A stretch of 17,819 bases of DNA from Chloroflexota bacterium (GCA_016219235.1 JACRBO010000418.1:1-17819); one strand, 5' to 3'; numbered from the stretch's first letter, positions 7,059-16,380 are shown. The notes: generated by a model from the sequence alone, not told the origin. Made by a program: numbers and translations.

Positions 7059-8264
7059 ATGAAGCGGTGGCCTGTGAAACTGAGTCGGCTGTGCCTGGCG
7101 CTGATCGTGGCGTTGACGTTCAGCCTGGCCGCTTGCCAGCCCACCGGCAGCCGTGTGGTGCGCGTCTATGTCAGTTTTCCTTTACGCGGCCCCAAGATTG
7201 GCGGCGGCATCGTCAAAGGGATTCAACTGGCGTTTGATGGAATTGAGAGCCGCATCGGCGGCACAGAGATCGTACTGGAAGTGCGTGATAACGGCGACGA
7301 GAACGGCCAGTGGCAGCCCCCAATGGAGCTAGACAATGTCCGGCAGGCCGTGGCCGATCCACTCGCGGTGGCCTACCTGGGGCCGATGAATTCAGGCGCG
7401 GCGAAATTGAGTCTGCCCATCACCAATCGCGCGGGCATGATTCAGATAAGCCCCAGCACGACCTGGCCGGGCTTAACCAAGCCCGGTTTTGCACAGGGTG
7501 AACCGGCCGTCTTTTATCCGACCGGCCGGCGCAATTTCTTCCGCACCTGTTCGACGGATGATGTGCAAGGACCGGCCGCCGCCGTCTGGGCGCGCGATCT
7601 CAAATTCCGATCGTTCTACGTGCTCGACGATGGCGAAACGTACGGCGCAGGCGTGTCAGCCCTGTTTGCGCGCCGGGCCGAGCAGCTGGGCCTGAAAAAT
7701 GCCGGTCACCAAACGATCGATAAAACGGCGTTGGATTTCACCGACGTTCTGACGCAGGTCAAGCAAGCCCGGCCCGATGTCGTTTACTTCGGCGGGACGG
7801 TGGCGAACGGCGCGGCGTTGATTGTGGAGCAAATGCGGGCGATGGGCATCACGGCGGCGTTTATGGGGCCGGATGCCATCGTCGATACGTCGCTGATCGA
7901 GGACGCGCACGGCAAGGCCGAAGGTGTGTACGCAACGTTCGTCGGTGCGCCGCCTGCTCAATTAACCTCGGCCATGGGGCGCGATTTCTACGCGGCCTTC
8001 AAAGCCAAGTATAACGAAGAACCAGAGGCGTTTGCGCAGTTGGGCTATGACGCGGCGCAAGTGCTCATTGCAGCGATGCAGCGGAGCACGGTGATCGATC
8101 GGGCCGGCCTGCTGGCGTATGTCGCCGCCGCCGACGGATTTGAGGGTACCGTCGGGCCGTTCGATTTCGATCGGAATGGCGATACTACTGTGACCTTGGT
8201 CAGCGGCAGTCGGGTACGGAATGGGCTGTTTGAATTCGAGAAGTTGTTGATCGATCGGCAATAG
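7059..8264 (+). CDS. LivJ-type substrate-binding lipoprotein (Peripla_BP_6)
   Basis: ATG 7059 is selected over GTG 7032 because it gives a clean lipoprotein signal: positively charged MKRWPVK, a hydrophobic core, and lipobox SLAAC with Cys26. The mature part (about 375 residues) is a type I periplasmic-binding fold: an initial strand VRVYVSFPLRGP, GGGIVKGIQLAFDGI, the VAYLGPMNSGAAKLSLPITN segment, and the second lobe with YVLDDGETYGAGVSALF and PDVVYFGGT. This family normally delivers branched-chain amino acids, amides or related small molecules to ABC permeases, yet no permease or ATPase gene is in the window. The gene ends 9 nt before the sensor kinase gene, so the protein may instead present a ligand to that receptor, or serve an importer encoded elsewhere. 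Confidence 0.88.
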   Translation: MKRWPVKLSRLCLALIVALTFSLAACQPTGSRVVRVYVSFPLRGPKIGGGIVKGIQLAFDGIESRIGGTEIVLEVRDNGDENGQWQPPMELDNVRQAVADPLAVAYLGPMNSGAAKLSLPITNRAGMIQISPSTTWPGLTKPGFAQGEPAVFYPTGRRNFFRTCSTDDVQGPAAAVWARDLKFRSFYVLDDGETYGAGVSALFARRAEQLGLKNAGHQTIDKTALDFTDVLTQVKQARPDVVYFGGTVANGAALIVEQMRAMGITAAFMGPDAIVDTSLIEDAHGKAEGVYATFVGAPPAQLTSAMGRDFYAAFKAKYNEEPEAFAQLGYDAAQVLIAAMQRSTVIDRAGLLAYVAAADGFEGTVGPFDFDRNGDTTVTLVSGSRVRNGLFEFEKLLIDRQ

Positions 8265-8273
8265 GGTAGGGTT

Positions 8274-9650
8274 GTGGCAAGCAGAGATCAAGCACGACAA
8301 AATCGAGTCTTTGGCCGACTGAGCACGCGCCTGTTAGGACCGTTTGCATTGGGCGCGTTGTTTTCAGTGGGTGTCGTCGCCGTGATGCTGTATTTCAGCG
8401 TCAATACGCAGCGCGATCAGACGGTGTTTGCGCAGCGTGAAGTCGCTCAGCGTCTGGCCGCGCAGGCTGGTGGCTATGCGACCAAGCTGCAGAATGATGT
8501 GCGCAGCATCGCCAATGTCGCGGAGGTGTCCACAGCGGCCCAGACGGCTTTGCCGCGTATCCTGGAGAATGTCCGGCAAACCGAGCCGGGCTTTATGGAA
8601 CTGGTGGTGCTGGACGCGGCCGGCGCGGAGCAGGCACGCATCACGCGGCCTGATGCCGTTCTGCCCGAAGGCGACCGGGCGTTGACGCCCGCGTTTACAA
8701 CCGCCATTTCAGGCGCCAGTTATCTGGGACCGGTGCGCGCCCTGAATAACTTCCCCGCAGTTACGCTGGCGGAACCCATCATTGCGCAGGGCGGCCAGGT
8801 CGTCGGCGTGGTGACGGCGTTGGTCGATCTAACCGTGTTATGGGATCGCGTAGCCGACTCGCAAATCGGACAGCGGGGCTATGCGTATATTGTGGACGAT
8901 CACGGCACGCTGGTCGTCTATCGCGATCTGCGGCCGGATGGGCCGGTGCCGCCCAATCTAATGATGTTGTATCTGCCGGCCGTGTCGGACGCCATCGCAG
9001 CCGGAGTCGAATCGGGCACGACGCGCACCTATGATACCAGCCTGGTTGCCCCCGGTGAATCGACGCTGGCCTATTTCACGCCGTTCGCTGTGAGCAACTT
9101 CAACTGGTACGTCATTGTCGAGCAACCGGAAGCTGATGCCCTTGCCCAGGTCAATAGTTTTCTGGTGGCCGGCGTGGGGTTATTACTGGCCTCGCTGATC
9201 GCGATCGCCGGTATGAGCATTTATCTTTCGCGGCGGGTGGCTGCGCCCATTGAAAAACTGCGCCGCGGCGCAGTGCAGTTGGCGGCTGGCGATTTAGCTC
9301 AGCGTATCACTGGCGTGCGAACCGGCGACGAATTGGAAGATCTGGCAACCGAATTCAACGAGATGGCGCACAAGCTGCAAGACGCGCAAGGCAACCTGGC
9401 GGAAGTGGCGCGCGAGCGTGAATTGCAGTATCAAACCGCCCAGCGCCGCGTCAAGGAAATGTCTACGCTGCTGGAAGCGGGCAAAGCCATCACCTCGCTC
9501 GATCTGAAAACGTGCTGGGCAATCTGGCGCGCGAGTCGGCGGGTACCGTGGGCGCCGATCGTTGCGCCATTTTTGTCGCCAATGACAACACCCGGCATTT
9601 GGAACTGCGCGGCTGGTGGGATTTTGAAGGAGTGCCCCAGCCCACGTTAG
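8274..9650 (+). CDS. Sensor histidine kinase, N-terminal part: Cache-like sensor and HAMP (frame broken near 9510)
   Basis: A GTG start 9 nt after the lipoprotein gene opens a 458-codon frame. Residues about 21-42 are a first membrane helix and about 295-317 a second; the roughly 250 residues between them form an extracellular sensor of double-Cache type (VVGVVTALVDL, RGYAYIVDDHGTLVVYRD and the WYVIVEQPEA end). Residues about 318-370 are a HAMP linker (RRVAAPIEKL, GDELEDLATEFNEMA), then a coiled coil. True homology stops at SLDLK (codon 412); the last 46 codons are out of frame and rich in Trp, Cys and Pro. Adding one A in the run 9507-9510 would restore SLDLKNVLGNL and fuse this frame to the next, giving a single protein of about 2,659 residues. 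I regard the two frames as one gene. Confidence 0.85.
   Translation: MASRDQARQNRVFGRLSTRLLGPFALGALFSVGVVAVMLYFSVNTQRDQTVFAQREVAQRLAAQAGGYATKLQNDVRSIANVAEVSTAAQTALPRILENVRQTEPGFMELVVLDAAGAEQARITRPDAVLPEGDRALTPAFTTAISGASYLGPVRALNNFPAVTLAEPIIAQGGQVVGVVTALVDLTVLWDRVADSQIGQRGYAYIVDDHGTLVVYRDLRPDGPVPPNLMMLYLPAVSDAIAAGVESGTTRTYDTSLVAPGESTLAYFTPFAVSNFNWYVIVEQPEADALAQVNSFLVAGVGLLLASLIAIAGMSIYLSRRVAAPIEKLRRGAVQLAAGDLAQRITGVRTGDELEDLATEFNEMAHKLQDAQGNLAEVARERELQYQTAQRRVKEMSTLLEAGKAITSLDLKTCWAIWRASRRVPWAPIVAPFLSPMTTPGIWNCAAGGILKECPSPR
9507..9511 (+). other. Putative one-base frameshift in the sensor kinase gene
   Basis: The A-run at 9507-9510 followed by C is the point where coding evidence moves from the frame of 8274 to the frame of 9512. 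The joined reading SLDLK-NVLGNL matches the helix that opens the other GAF units (for example SLDLDRVL at about 13750). Either one A was lost in sequencing or assembly, or the gene is truly broken. There is no canonical slippery heptamer and no ribosome site for GTG 9512. Confidence 0.8.
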
Positions 9651-12600
9651 CCTATGAGTTGGGCGAGGGGCTGGTCGGCTGGGTGGCGCGCGAGAATCGG
9701 CCGCTGTTTCTGGCTAATGCCCAGTCCGATCAGCGCTTTGTGGGCAAATGGGCGAACGATGTGGATGTGGCCGCCGTGATGAACCTGCCGCTCGTCATTA
9801 ACGCGGCGGTGGTCGGTGTGCTGCAGGTGTCCACGCGCCCCGGCACGCCCGCCTTCAGCCGCGAAGATCAACGCCTGTTGGCCAGCTTCGCCGATCAATC
9901 AGCCGCGGCGATCAAGAACTCGCAACTGTATGAAGTCGAGCGGCGGCGGGCGCAGGAAATGACGGTCGTGGCGGAGATCAACCGCGCGATCAGTGCCTCG
10001 CTCGATCTCGACAACACCCTCAACTCGATCCTCAAATCCATCCGATCGGTCATCCCCTACGATCACGCCGAGATCAATCTATGGTATGCGGCTGATGGCG
10101 TGTTGCGCACGCGTGGCCGTGGCGGCACGGCGTTTTCCGATCAGGCGGGTGAGCGCGCGCCGGGGGTTTACCATCTGGCTGAGGGCTACACCGGCTGGAT
10201 CGCGCAGCAGCGTCAACCGTTAATCGTCACGGATGTCGCCGACAGTCCGATCAAGCCGCTGCTGCCGGCTGATCAAATGCCGGTCAAGTCGGTGTGCGGT
10301 GTGCCGCTGCTGGCCGGCGATGATCTGGTGGGCACGCTGGAACTGGGTTCGTTCTCGACGGGTTCATTCACGCCGGCGAATATCGAGCTGCTGAAGACCA
10401 TCGCCTCGCAATCGGCGGTGGCAATTCAAAATGCTCAACTATTTGCCGAGACGCGCCGCCGGGTCAATGAATCCGCCGAACTGCTGCGCGTCTCGACGAT
10501 CGCGGCCTCAGCGCTGACGCCGGATGAAGTGCTGCACCAGTTGATGGCCGAGATCGGCAAGTTTATCCGGGCCGATCTAGGGCTGGCGCTGGTCTACGAT
10601 GCCAATACGCGCTTCCTTGAACCGTTGACGCGGGCCTCGTTTGGCGAACTGCCGGACACCGTGCAGGATCTCCGCATCGATACGACGCTGGCGGCCTTCC
10701 AGCACAGCGTGTTCAAGACGCGCCGGGTGTTTCGCTCCGACGATGCGTTGACCGATCGGCGGATACTGAGCCTGTATCGCCCGTTCATCGAGCGGTATCA
10801 GGTGCGGGCGTTGTTGACGGCGCCGCTGGTTATTCGCGACGAGGCCATCGGTGAAATCTACATGGCGAAACGGACCACCAGTCCGTTCACAGTCGAAGAC
10901 GAGCAGCGGCTGACGACCGTGCTGCCCTTCCTGGCCGATGCCATCGTCAACGCGCGGCTGACCGCCGATCGCGAGCGGCGGCTGAAGCAGCTCAGCCTGC
11001 TGGGCGACGTGGGGCGCGAAATTTCGTCGGCGCTGCACGAACGCGATATTTTGGAGCTGCTCTATCCGCAGATCAATCGCATTATCACCGCGCACACGCT
11101 GTTCATCGCGCTGTATGATGAAGCGCGCGACGAATTGAACTTTGCGCGGCTGTATGAGCACGACGAATTGCTGGACCTGCCGCTCGAAGTACGCACGCAA
11201 CGCAGCGGCAACACGCTGACATTTTACGTCTGCCGCACGCGCCAGATGTTGATGCTGCAAGGCGACATCAGCGCCCGGGCGCGCGAACTGGGCATTGAGG
11301 TGCGCACGGTCGGTTCGGACACTCCGGCTAAAGTCTGGCTGGGCGTGCCCATGATCGCCGGCGACCGCGTATTGGGCGCGCTGGTGCTGCAAGACCTCAA
11401 CAACGAATATGCTTACGACCAGAACGATCTGAACGTGCTGCAAGCCATTGCCAATCAGACCGGTATTGCGTTGTCCAACGCGCGGTTGTATCAAGTCGCC
11501 GACCTGCGATTGGGGGAGCGCGTCGAAGAATTGACGGCGTTGAGTTCCATCAGCCAGGAATTGAACGCGACGCTCGATCGCGAGCGGATCTTCGATGTGG
11601 TGTTGACCGAGGCGCTGAAGGTAACGGGCGCGACGCACGGCTTCATCAGTCTCATCGACGCGGAAACGCAGGAATTGCAGGCGCGGGCCACGCAAGGTTA
11701 TTCGACCGAGTCTGTCAAGCGGCTGAGGGCCGAGTCGGTGCCGGTCGGGATCGGCATCACCGGTCGGGCGGTACGCAGCGGCACACCGATCGTGGTGGGC
11801 GACGTGCGCACGTATCCTGATTACGTGGAGACGCTGCCCCAAACCCGATCGGAAATTGCCGTGCCCATCCGATACGCCCAGTCGGTGGTGGGCGCGCTCA
11901 ACCTGGAAAGCCCTGAAATCGACGCGTTTACGGACGAGCATGTGCGCTTCCTGGAGGCGCTGGCGTCGCAGGCGGCTATCGCCATCGGCAATGCGCTGCG
12001 TCTGGAAGATCAACTGGCGCGCGGTGAACTACTGCGCCGCAAGGCAGAGCAGCTGACCAATTTGTTCCAGATCGGCCAGGCGTTCCGCACCGATCAGCCG
12101 CTCGACTTGATCCTGGATGACGTGGTACATGCCATTCAGGAGACTGTCGGCTTCAACCTGGTCTCGTTGAGCCTGGTAGAAGGCGAGCCGCCGCAGTTGC
12201 AGCGCGTGGCCGCAGCCGGCATTCCCATCGCCGTGTTTGAAGAGATGCGGCGCGTGGCGCAGCCCTGGGCTGTGATGGCGAACGCGCTGCAAGACCGCTT
12301 CCGCATCAGCCAGAGCTACTACGTGCCGATGGAGCACCGGCAGGTCACAGACTCGCTTGACACTTACACTTCGCCGGCGACTGATCGATCCGAAGTGCGC
12401 ACACCTGGCCAATGGCACGGCGACGATGTGTTGTTGACGCCGCTACGTGGGGCGGGCGATCGGGTGCTGGGCGTGCTGTCGGTTGACGAGCCGCTGGGCG
12501 GCAAGATACCCGATCGGGCGACGATTGAAACGCTGGAACTCTTCGCCAATCAGGCCGCTATCGCCGTGGAAAATTCGCGGTTGTATGCGGACTTGCAGCA

Positions 12601-15600
12601 GCGGCTGGATAATCTGACCTTATTCAACGAGGTGGGCCGCTCGATCGGCGCCAAGCTCGATCTGGATGCGTTGATGGCGACGGTCCTGGACGCTGCGATC
12701 GAACTGGTGGGCAGCCAGTATGCCACCATTTTCCTGCGCGATCCGGTGGATGGCAAGTTTGCGCCGCGCAAGGCGCTGGGCTTCGACTTGGACTTGATGA
12801 GCCGGCTGCGCTTTGGCCCGAACGAGGGCCTGATTGGCGCGGTCATTGCCGATCCGCGCGGCCTGATTGTCCCCGATGTGCTGACGGATTCCCGGTTCGT
12901 GCAGCATCCGATCACCGTACAGGTTCGTTCGGTGCTGCTGGTGCCGCTGTCGGCAGCCGGACAATTGATCGGCGTGTTGTCGGTGGACAAGTTTGTGCCC
13001 AACGGCTTCACCAACACCGATCTGGTGGTGCTGTCGACGCTGGCCGATCAGGCCGCAGTGGCCATCGAAAACGCGCGGTTGTTTGAAGAATCGCAGCGTC
13101 GCCTGCAAGAACAATCACTGTTGTATGAGGCCGGGCAGGCTATCTCATCGTCGCTGGAATACCGGCAGGTGCTGGAGACGGTGACGCATCAGGTGGTGCG
13201 CGCCACGAACGCGCAATTCGTCATCATTCAAGAATGGGACAAGCCGGGCAATCGCCTGGTGACGATCCACACCGATTTCTTCACGATCGAAGGACTAAAC
13301 GTCACGACGGTCAGCGATACGGCCTTCGCGCCAATGGATTATCTGAAGGTGGCGCATTTCCTGCGCGATCGGCGCAACATCAGCCTGCGTATCAACGACG
13401 ACGATCTGGACCCGATGCTGCGCGAGCGCATGCGGCTGGCGGGCTTGCTGTGGACGATTGAAGTGCCGATCGTGGCGCGCGATGAAGTCTTGGGCCTGCT
13501 GCGGTTGGGTGACGGCCGGTTCGATCGGGTGCTGGGCGACAGCGAGGTGCAGTTGGTCGAAACGCTGGTCAATCAGGCGGCGGTGGCTATGAGCAACGCG
13601 CGCCTGTACGATCAGGTGGTGAAGTTTACGCAGGAGTTGGAAGGCCGCGTGATCGAGCGCACGCGCGAACTGGCGCTGGCAAACACCAATCTGACGCTGG
13701 AACGCGACCGGGTGGAAGTGCTGTTCCGCATCACGTCGGAACTGTCGTCGAGCCTGGATCTCGATCGAGTGTTGAACCGCGCGTTGGAACTGGTCGTGCA
13801 GGCCGTGGGCGCGCCATACGGTTCGATCATGCTGGTCGATCAGCAGACGGACCGGCTGATCATGCGGGCGCTGTTGAGCCCGGGAGGTTCGCTGCCGCCG
13901 GGCGGAAAACTCTCAATTTTCAGGCGCGGCGAAGGGCTGTCGGGCTGGGCGGTGGTCAACCGGCAGGCCGTGATTGTGCCCAACCTAAGCGGGGACGCGC
14001 GCTGGGTGCCGATGGGCGAGAATATAAGCCAGTTCCGTTCCGCGCTGGTGGCCCCGTTGCAGATGGGTGAAGACGTGCTGGGCGCGATGATGATCCTGCA
14101 TCCAGAAGAGGATTACTTCCACGAGAAGCACCTGAAGCTGGTGGCGGCTGCGGCCAATCAGGTGGCGACCGCGATCAACAATGCGGAACTGTATCGCTAC
14201 ATCCGCGAGCAGGCGGAACTGTTGGGCGGGATGCTGCGCGGCCAGCAAATCGAAAGTTCCAAGAGCCAGGCCATCCTGGAGTCGATTGCCGACGGGGTGA
14301 TGGTGAGCGATTCGACCGGGCGCGTGATCATGTTCAATGCGGCCTCCGAGCGGATTCTGGACATCTCGCGCGATAACGCGCTGGGTCGCTCGATCGAGGA
14401 TATGCAGGGCCTGTATTCGGCGGCGGGCGTGAACTGGGTAAACCAGGTGCGCGAGTGGCATGCGTCCAGCGAGGCGCGCAAGCGCACGCCGGTGCTGTCG
14501 CAGCGTATCGAGTTTACGGGCGAGCGCCGCTTTGTGAATGTATCGATTGCGCCCGTGACGATGAGCGACGAATACCTGGGCTCGGTGTCGGTGTTCCGCG
14601 ACATCACGCGCGAGGTGGAGGCCGACCGCACCAAGAGCGAGTTCGTCTCGACGGTCAGCCACGAACTGCGCACGCCGATGACGAGCATTAAGGGCTACGC
14701 CGATCTGCTGTTGATGGGGGCGGCGGGCCAGGTAAATGAGACGCAGCAGCGCTTCTTGAGCGTGATCAAATCCAATGCCGATCGGTTGTCGATCCTGGTG
14801 AACGATCTATTGGACATCAGCCGCATCGAAAGCGGGCGCGTGAAGTTGGACTTGAAGCCCTTGTCGATCGAGTCGGTGATCGAGCAGGTGGCGACCACCC
14901 TGCGCGGCAAGATCGACGAGAAGAACCTGACGCTGCGCCTGGCACTGCCGGAAGAAGAACTGCCGCGCGTCTACGGTGATCGTGATCGCGTGATTCAAGT
15001 GTTGACGAACCTGGTCAGCAACTCGTACCAGTACACGCCGCCCGGCGGCACGATCACCGTGCGCGCGCGTTTGACTGAGACGCTGTTGCCCGCCGGCAAT
15101 GCCACGCCCGCCGGGCCGATGGTGCAGATCGACGTGAACGACACCGGCATCGGCATTACGCCGGAAAATCAGCCCAAAGTATTTGAGCGATTTTTCCGCG
15201 TGGATGATCCCAACGTGCAGGAATTTCCCGGCACCGGCCTGGGCCTGGCCATTGTCCGCTCGCTGGTGGACATGCACGATGGCCGCTTCTGGCTGGAGAG
15301 TTCGGTGGGCGTGGGGACGACCTTCTCGTTTACGCTGCGGGCCGTGATCGAAGAGCCGTCTGAAATAAGCCCTGGCCCGGACTACACCGCGCCGGATACC
15401 ATGATCCCGGGTCTGGCGAAGTTGATGGCGACGCCTGAAACGGTGGCGGCGGTGGTGACGCAAGAATTGAGCGGCCAGCCAGAACCGATCACCAACGGTC
15501 ACCGGCACATCCTGGTGGTCGAGGACGATCGCGACATCGCCGAATTGATCAGCCGCAGTCTGGCGACCAGCGGGTATGAAGTCACGGTCGCCAGCCGCGC

Positions 15601-16252
15601 CAAAGACGCCATCGAGCAGGCGCGAACGCGCCAGCCCGATTTGATTACGCTGGATATTTATCTGCCCGATGCCGACGGCTTTGAAGTGCTGCAACGCCTC
15701 AAGGTCGATAGCGCCACGGCGTCGATTCCGGTCGTGATCGTTTCGGTGATGCCCGATCAGCGCGAGGGACTGCGGCTGGGGGCAGTGGACTATCTGACCA
15801 AACCGATCGATCCGGCGCGGCTGGTGTTGTCGGTGAATCGCGTGCTGCACGGTCCCGGCAAAGTGCTGGTGGTCGACGACGATCGCGATACGCGCGACTT
15901 GCTGCAAGCCGCGCTAGAACAGCGCGGGTTCACCGTCGTGCTGACATCGAGCGGCAAGCGGGCGGTGATGCTGGCGCGGCAGGAAAGCCCGGACTTGATC
16001 TTGCTGGATCTGAAACTGCCGGGCATGGATGGTTATGAAGTCTTGCAGCGGTTGAAAGGGGCCGGTGACACAGCCGATATTCCGGTCGTGGTGATTACGG
16101 GCAGCTTAACGGACGAAGAAGTGAAGCAGAAGAAAGTGCTGTCGCTGGGCGCGGCGCGCTTTTTGACGAAGCCGTTTGCCGTGGATGAACTGGTGTCGGA
16201 GATCGATACGGTGGTGGGCACGCATCTGAGTGGTCAGGCCAGGGGAGAATAA
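9512..16252 (+). CDS. Sensor histidine kinase, main part: nine GAF, PAS, HisKA, HATPase, two receivers
   Basis: Numbered from GTG 9512 (2,246 residues), which is only the first in-frame codon after the frameshift. Nine GAF units are visible, each ending in a helix like QAAVAIENARLYE: about 1-138, 153-309, 327-480, 496-656, 677-827, 851-1021, 1037-1187, 1204-1362 and 1404-1557. A coiled coil lies at 1365-1400. A PAS domain follows at about 1587-1695 (ILESIADGVMVSDSTGRV), then HisKA with His1717 in SHELRTP, and the ATPase with N-box, DTGIG (Asp1877) and GTGLGLA (Gly1907). Receiver 1 has acceptor Asp2048 (TLDIYLP) and a TKP Lys; receiver 2 has Asp2166 (LLDLKLP) and TKPF. All catalytic residues look intact, so it should be an active hybrid kinase able to relay phosphate internally and to nearby receivers. 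The number of GAF units is unusually high; ligands cannot be assigned. Confidence 0.93.
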   Translation: MLGNLARESAGTVGADRCAIFVANDNTRHLELRGWWDFEGVPQPTLAYELGEGLVGWVARENRPLFLANAQSDQRFVGKWANDVDVAAVMNLPLVINAAVVGVLQVSTRPGTPAFSREDQRLLASFADQSAAAIKNSQLYEVERRRAQEMTVVAEINRAISASLDLDNTLNSILKSIRSVIPYDHAEINLWYAADGVLRTRGRGGTAFSDQAGERAPGVYHLAEGYTGWIAQQRQPLIVTDVADSPIKPLLPADQMPVKSVCGVPLLAGDDLVGTLELGSFSTGSFTPANIELLKTIASQSAVAIQNAQLFAETRRRVNESAELLRVSTIAASALTPDEVLHQLMAEIGKFIRADLGLALVYDANTRFLEPLTRASFGELPDTVQDLRIDTTLAAFQHSVFKTRRVFRSDDALTDRRILSLYRPFIERYQVRALLTAPLVIRDEAIGEIYMAKRTTSPFTVEDEQRLTTVLPFLADAIVNARLTADRERRLKQLSLLGDVGREISSALHERDILELLYPQINRIITAHTLFIALYDEARDELNFARLYEHDELLDLPLEVRTQRSGNTLTFYVCRTRQMLMLQGDISARARELGIEVRTVGSDTPAKVWLGVPMIAGDRVLGALVLQDLNNEYAYDQNDLNVLQAIANQTGIALSNARLYQVADLRLGERVEELTALSSISQELNATLDRERIFDVVLTEALKVTGATHGFISLIDAETQELQARATQGYSTESVKRLRAESVPVGIGITGRAVRSGTPIVVGDVRTYPDYVETLPQTRSEIAVPIRYAQSVVGALNLESPEIDAFTDEHVRFLEALASQAAIAIGNALRLEDQLARGELLRRKAEQLTNLFQIGQAFRTDQPLDLILDDVVHAIQETVGFNLVSLSLVEGEPPQLQRVAAAGIPIAVFEEMRRVAQPWAVMANALQDRFRISQSYYVPMEHRQVTDSLDTYTSPATDRSEVRTPGQWHGDDVLLTPLRGAGDRVLGVLSVDEPLGGKIPDRATIETLELFANQAAIAVENSRLYADLQQRLDNLTLFNEVGRSIGAKLDLDALMATVLDAAIELVGSQYATIFLRDPVDGKFAPRKALGFDLDLMSRLRFGPNEGLIGAVIADPRGLIVPDVLTDSRFVQHPITVQVRSVLLVPLSAAGQLIGVLSVDKFVPNGFTNTDLVVLSTLADQAAVAIENARLFEESQRRLQEQSLLYEAGQAISSSLEYRQVLETVTHQVVRATNAQFVIIQEWDKPGNRLVTIHTDFFTIEGLNVTTVSDTAFAPMDYLKVAHFLRDRRNISLRINDDDLDPMLRERMRLAGLLWTIEVPIVARDEVLGLLRLGDGRFDRVLGDSEVQLVETLVNQAAVAMSNARLYDQVVKFTQELEGRVIERTRELALANTNLTLERDRVEVLFRITSELSSSLDLDRVLNRALELVVQAVGAPYGSIMLVDQQTDRLIMRALLSPGGSLPPGGKLSIFRRGEGLSGWAVVNRQAVIVPNLSGDARWVPMGENISQFRSALVAPLQMGEDVLGAMMILHPEEDYFHEKHLKLVAAAANQVATAINNAELYRYIREQAELLGGMLRGQQIESSKSQAILESIADGVMVSDSTGRVIMFNAASERILDISRDNALGRSIEDMQGLYSAAGVNWVNQVREWHASSEARKRTPVLSQRIEFTGERRFVNVSIAPVTMSDEYLGSVSVFRDITREVEADRTKSEFVSTVSHELRTPMTSIKGYADLLLMGAAGQVNETQQRFLSVIKSNADRLSILVNDLLDISRIESGRVKLDLKPLSIESVIEQVATTLRGKIDEKNLTLRLALPEEELPRVYGDRDRVIQVLTNLVSNSYQYTPPGGTITVRARLTETLLPAGNATPAGPMVQIDVNDTGIGITPENQPKVFERFFRVDDPNVQEFPGTGLGLAIVRSLVDMHDGRFWLESSVGVGTTFSFTLRAVIEEPSEISPGPDYTAPDTMIPGLAKLMATPETVAAVVTQELSGQPEPITNGHRHILVVEDDRDIAELISRSLATSGYEVTVASRAKDAIEQARTRQPDLITLDIYLPDADGFEVLQRLKVDSATASIPVVIVSVMPDQREGLRLGAVDYLTKPIDPARLVLSVNRVLHGPGKVLVVDDDRDTRDLLQAALEQRGFTVVLTSSGKRAVMLARQESPDLILLDLKLPGMDGYEVLQRLKGAGDTADIPVVVITGSLTDEEVKQKKVLSLGAARFLTKPFAVDELVSEIDTVVGTHLSGQARGE

Positions 16253-16283
16253 CGATGGCTGGAGGACCGATCACCCAAGCGTG

Positions 16284-16380
16284 ATGTGGGGATTGTTCCA
16301 TCCCACCAAAGGATGGGGATTGTTCCATCCCACCAAAGGATGGGGATTAATCCAGCCCACCAAAGGATGGGGATTATTTC
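16284..16380 (+). repeat. 27-bp tandem repeat, 3.6 copies, ending in the ribosome-binding site of the next gene
   Basis: Copies lie at 16284-16310 (first bases diverged), 16311-16337 and 16338-16364 (TTAATCCAG variant), with a partial copy at 16365-16380. The unit is GGATGGGGATTGTTCC followed by ATCCCACCAAA. In the last copy the same segment becomes GGATGGGGATTATTTC followed by the ATG of the receiver gene, so GGATGGGG is its Shine-Dalgarno region and the unit looks like a duplicated translation-start region. GGATGG can pair with CCATCC inside a unit (8-nt loop) or with CCATCC of the preceding unit (7-nt CACCAAA loop), giving alternative hairpins. There are no unique spacers, so it is not CRISPR. 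Confidence 0.85.

Noticed and set aside
9507..9516. Programmed ribosomal frameshift site
   Set aside because: The codons are CTG AAA ACG with only four A's, so there is no X-XXY-YYZ heptamer; no strong downstream structure was noted either.
10577..12013. Minus-strand open frame of 478 codons inside the kinase gene
   Set aside because: It lies fully opposite well-supported GAF domains and has the same shadow-type composition.
16284..16380. CRISPR array
   Set aside because: The 27-bp units are directly adjacent without spacers and there are no cas genes.
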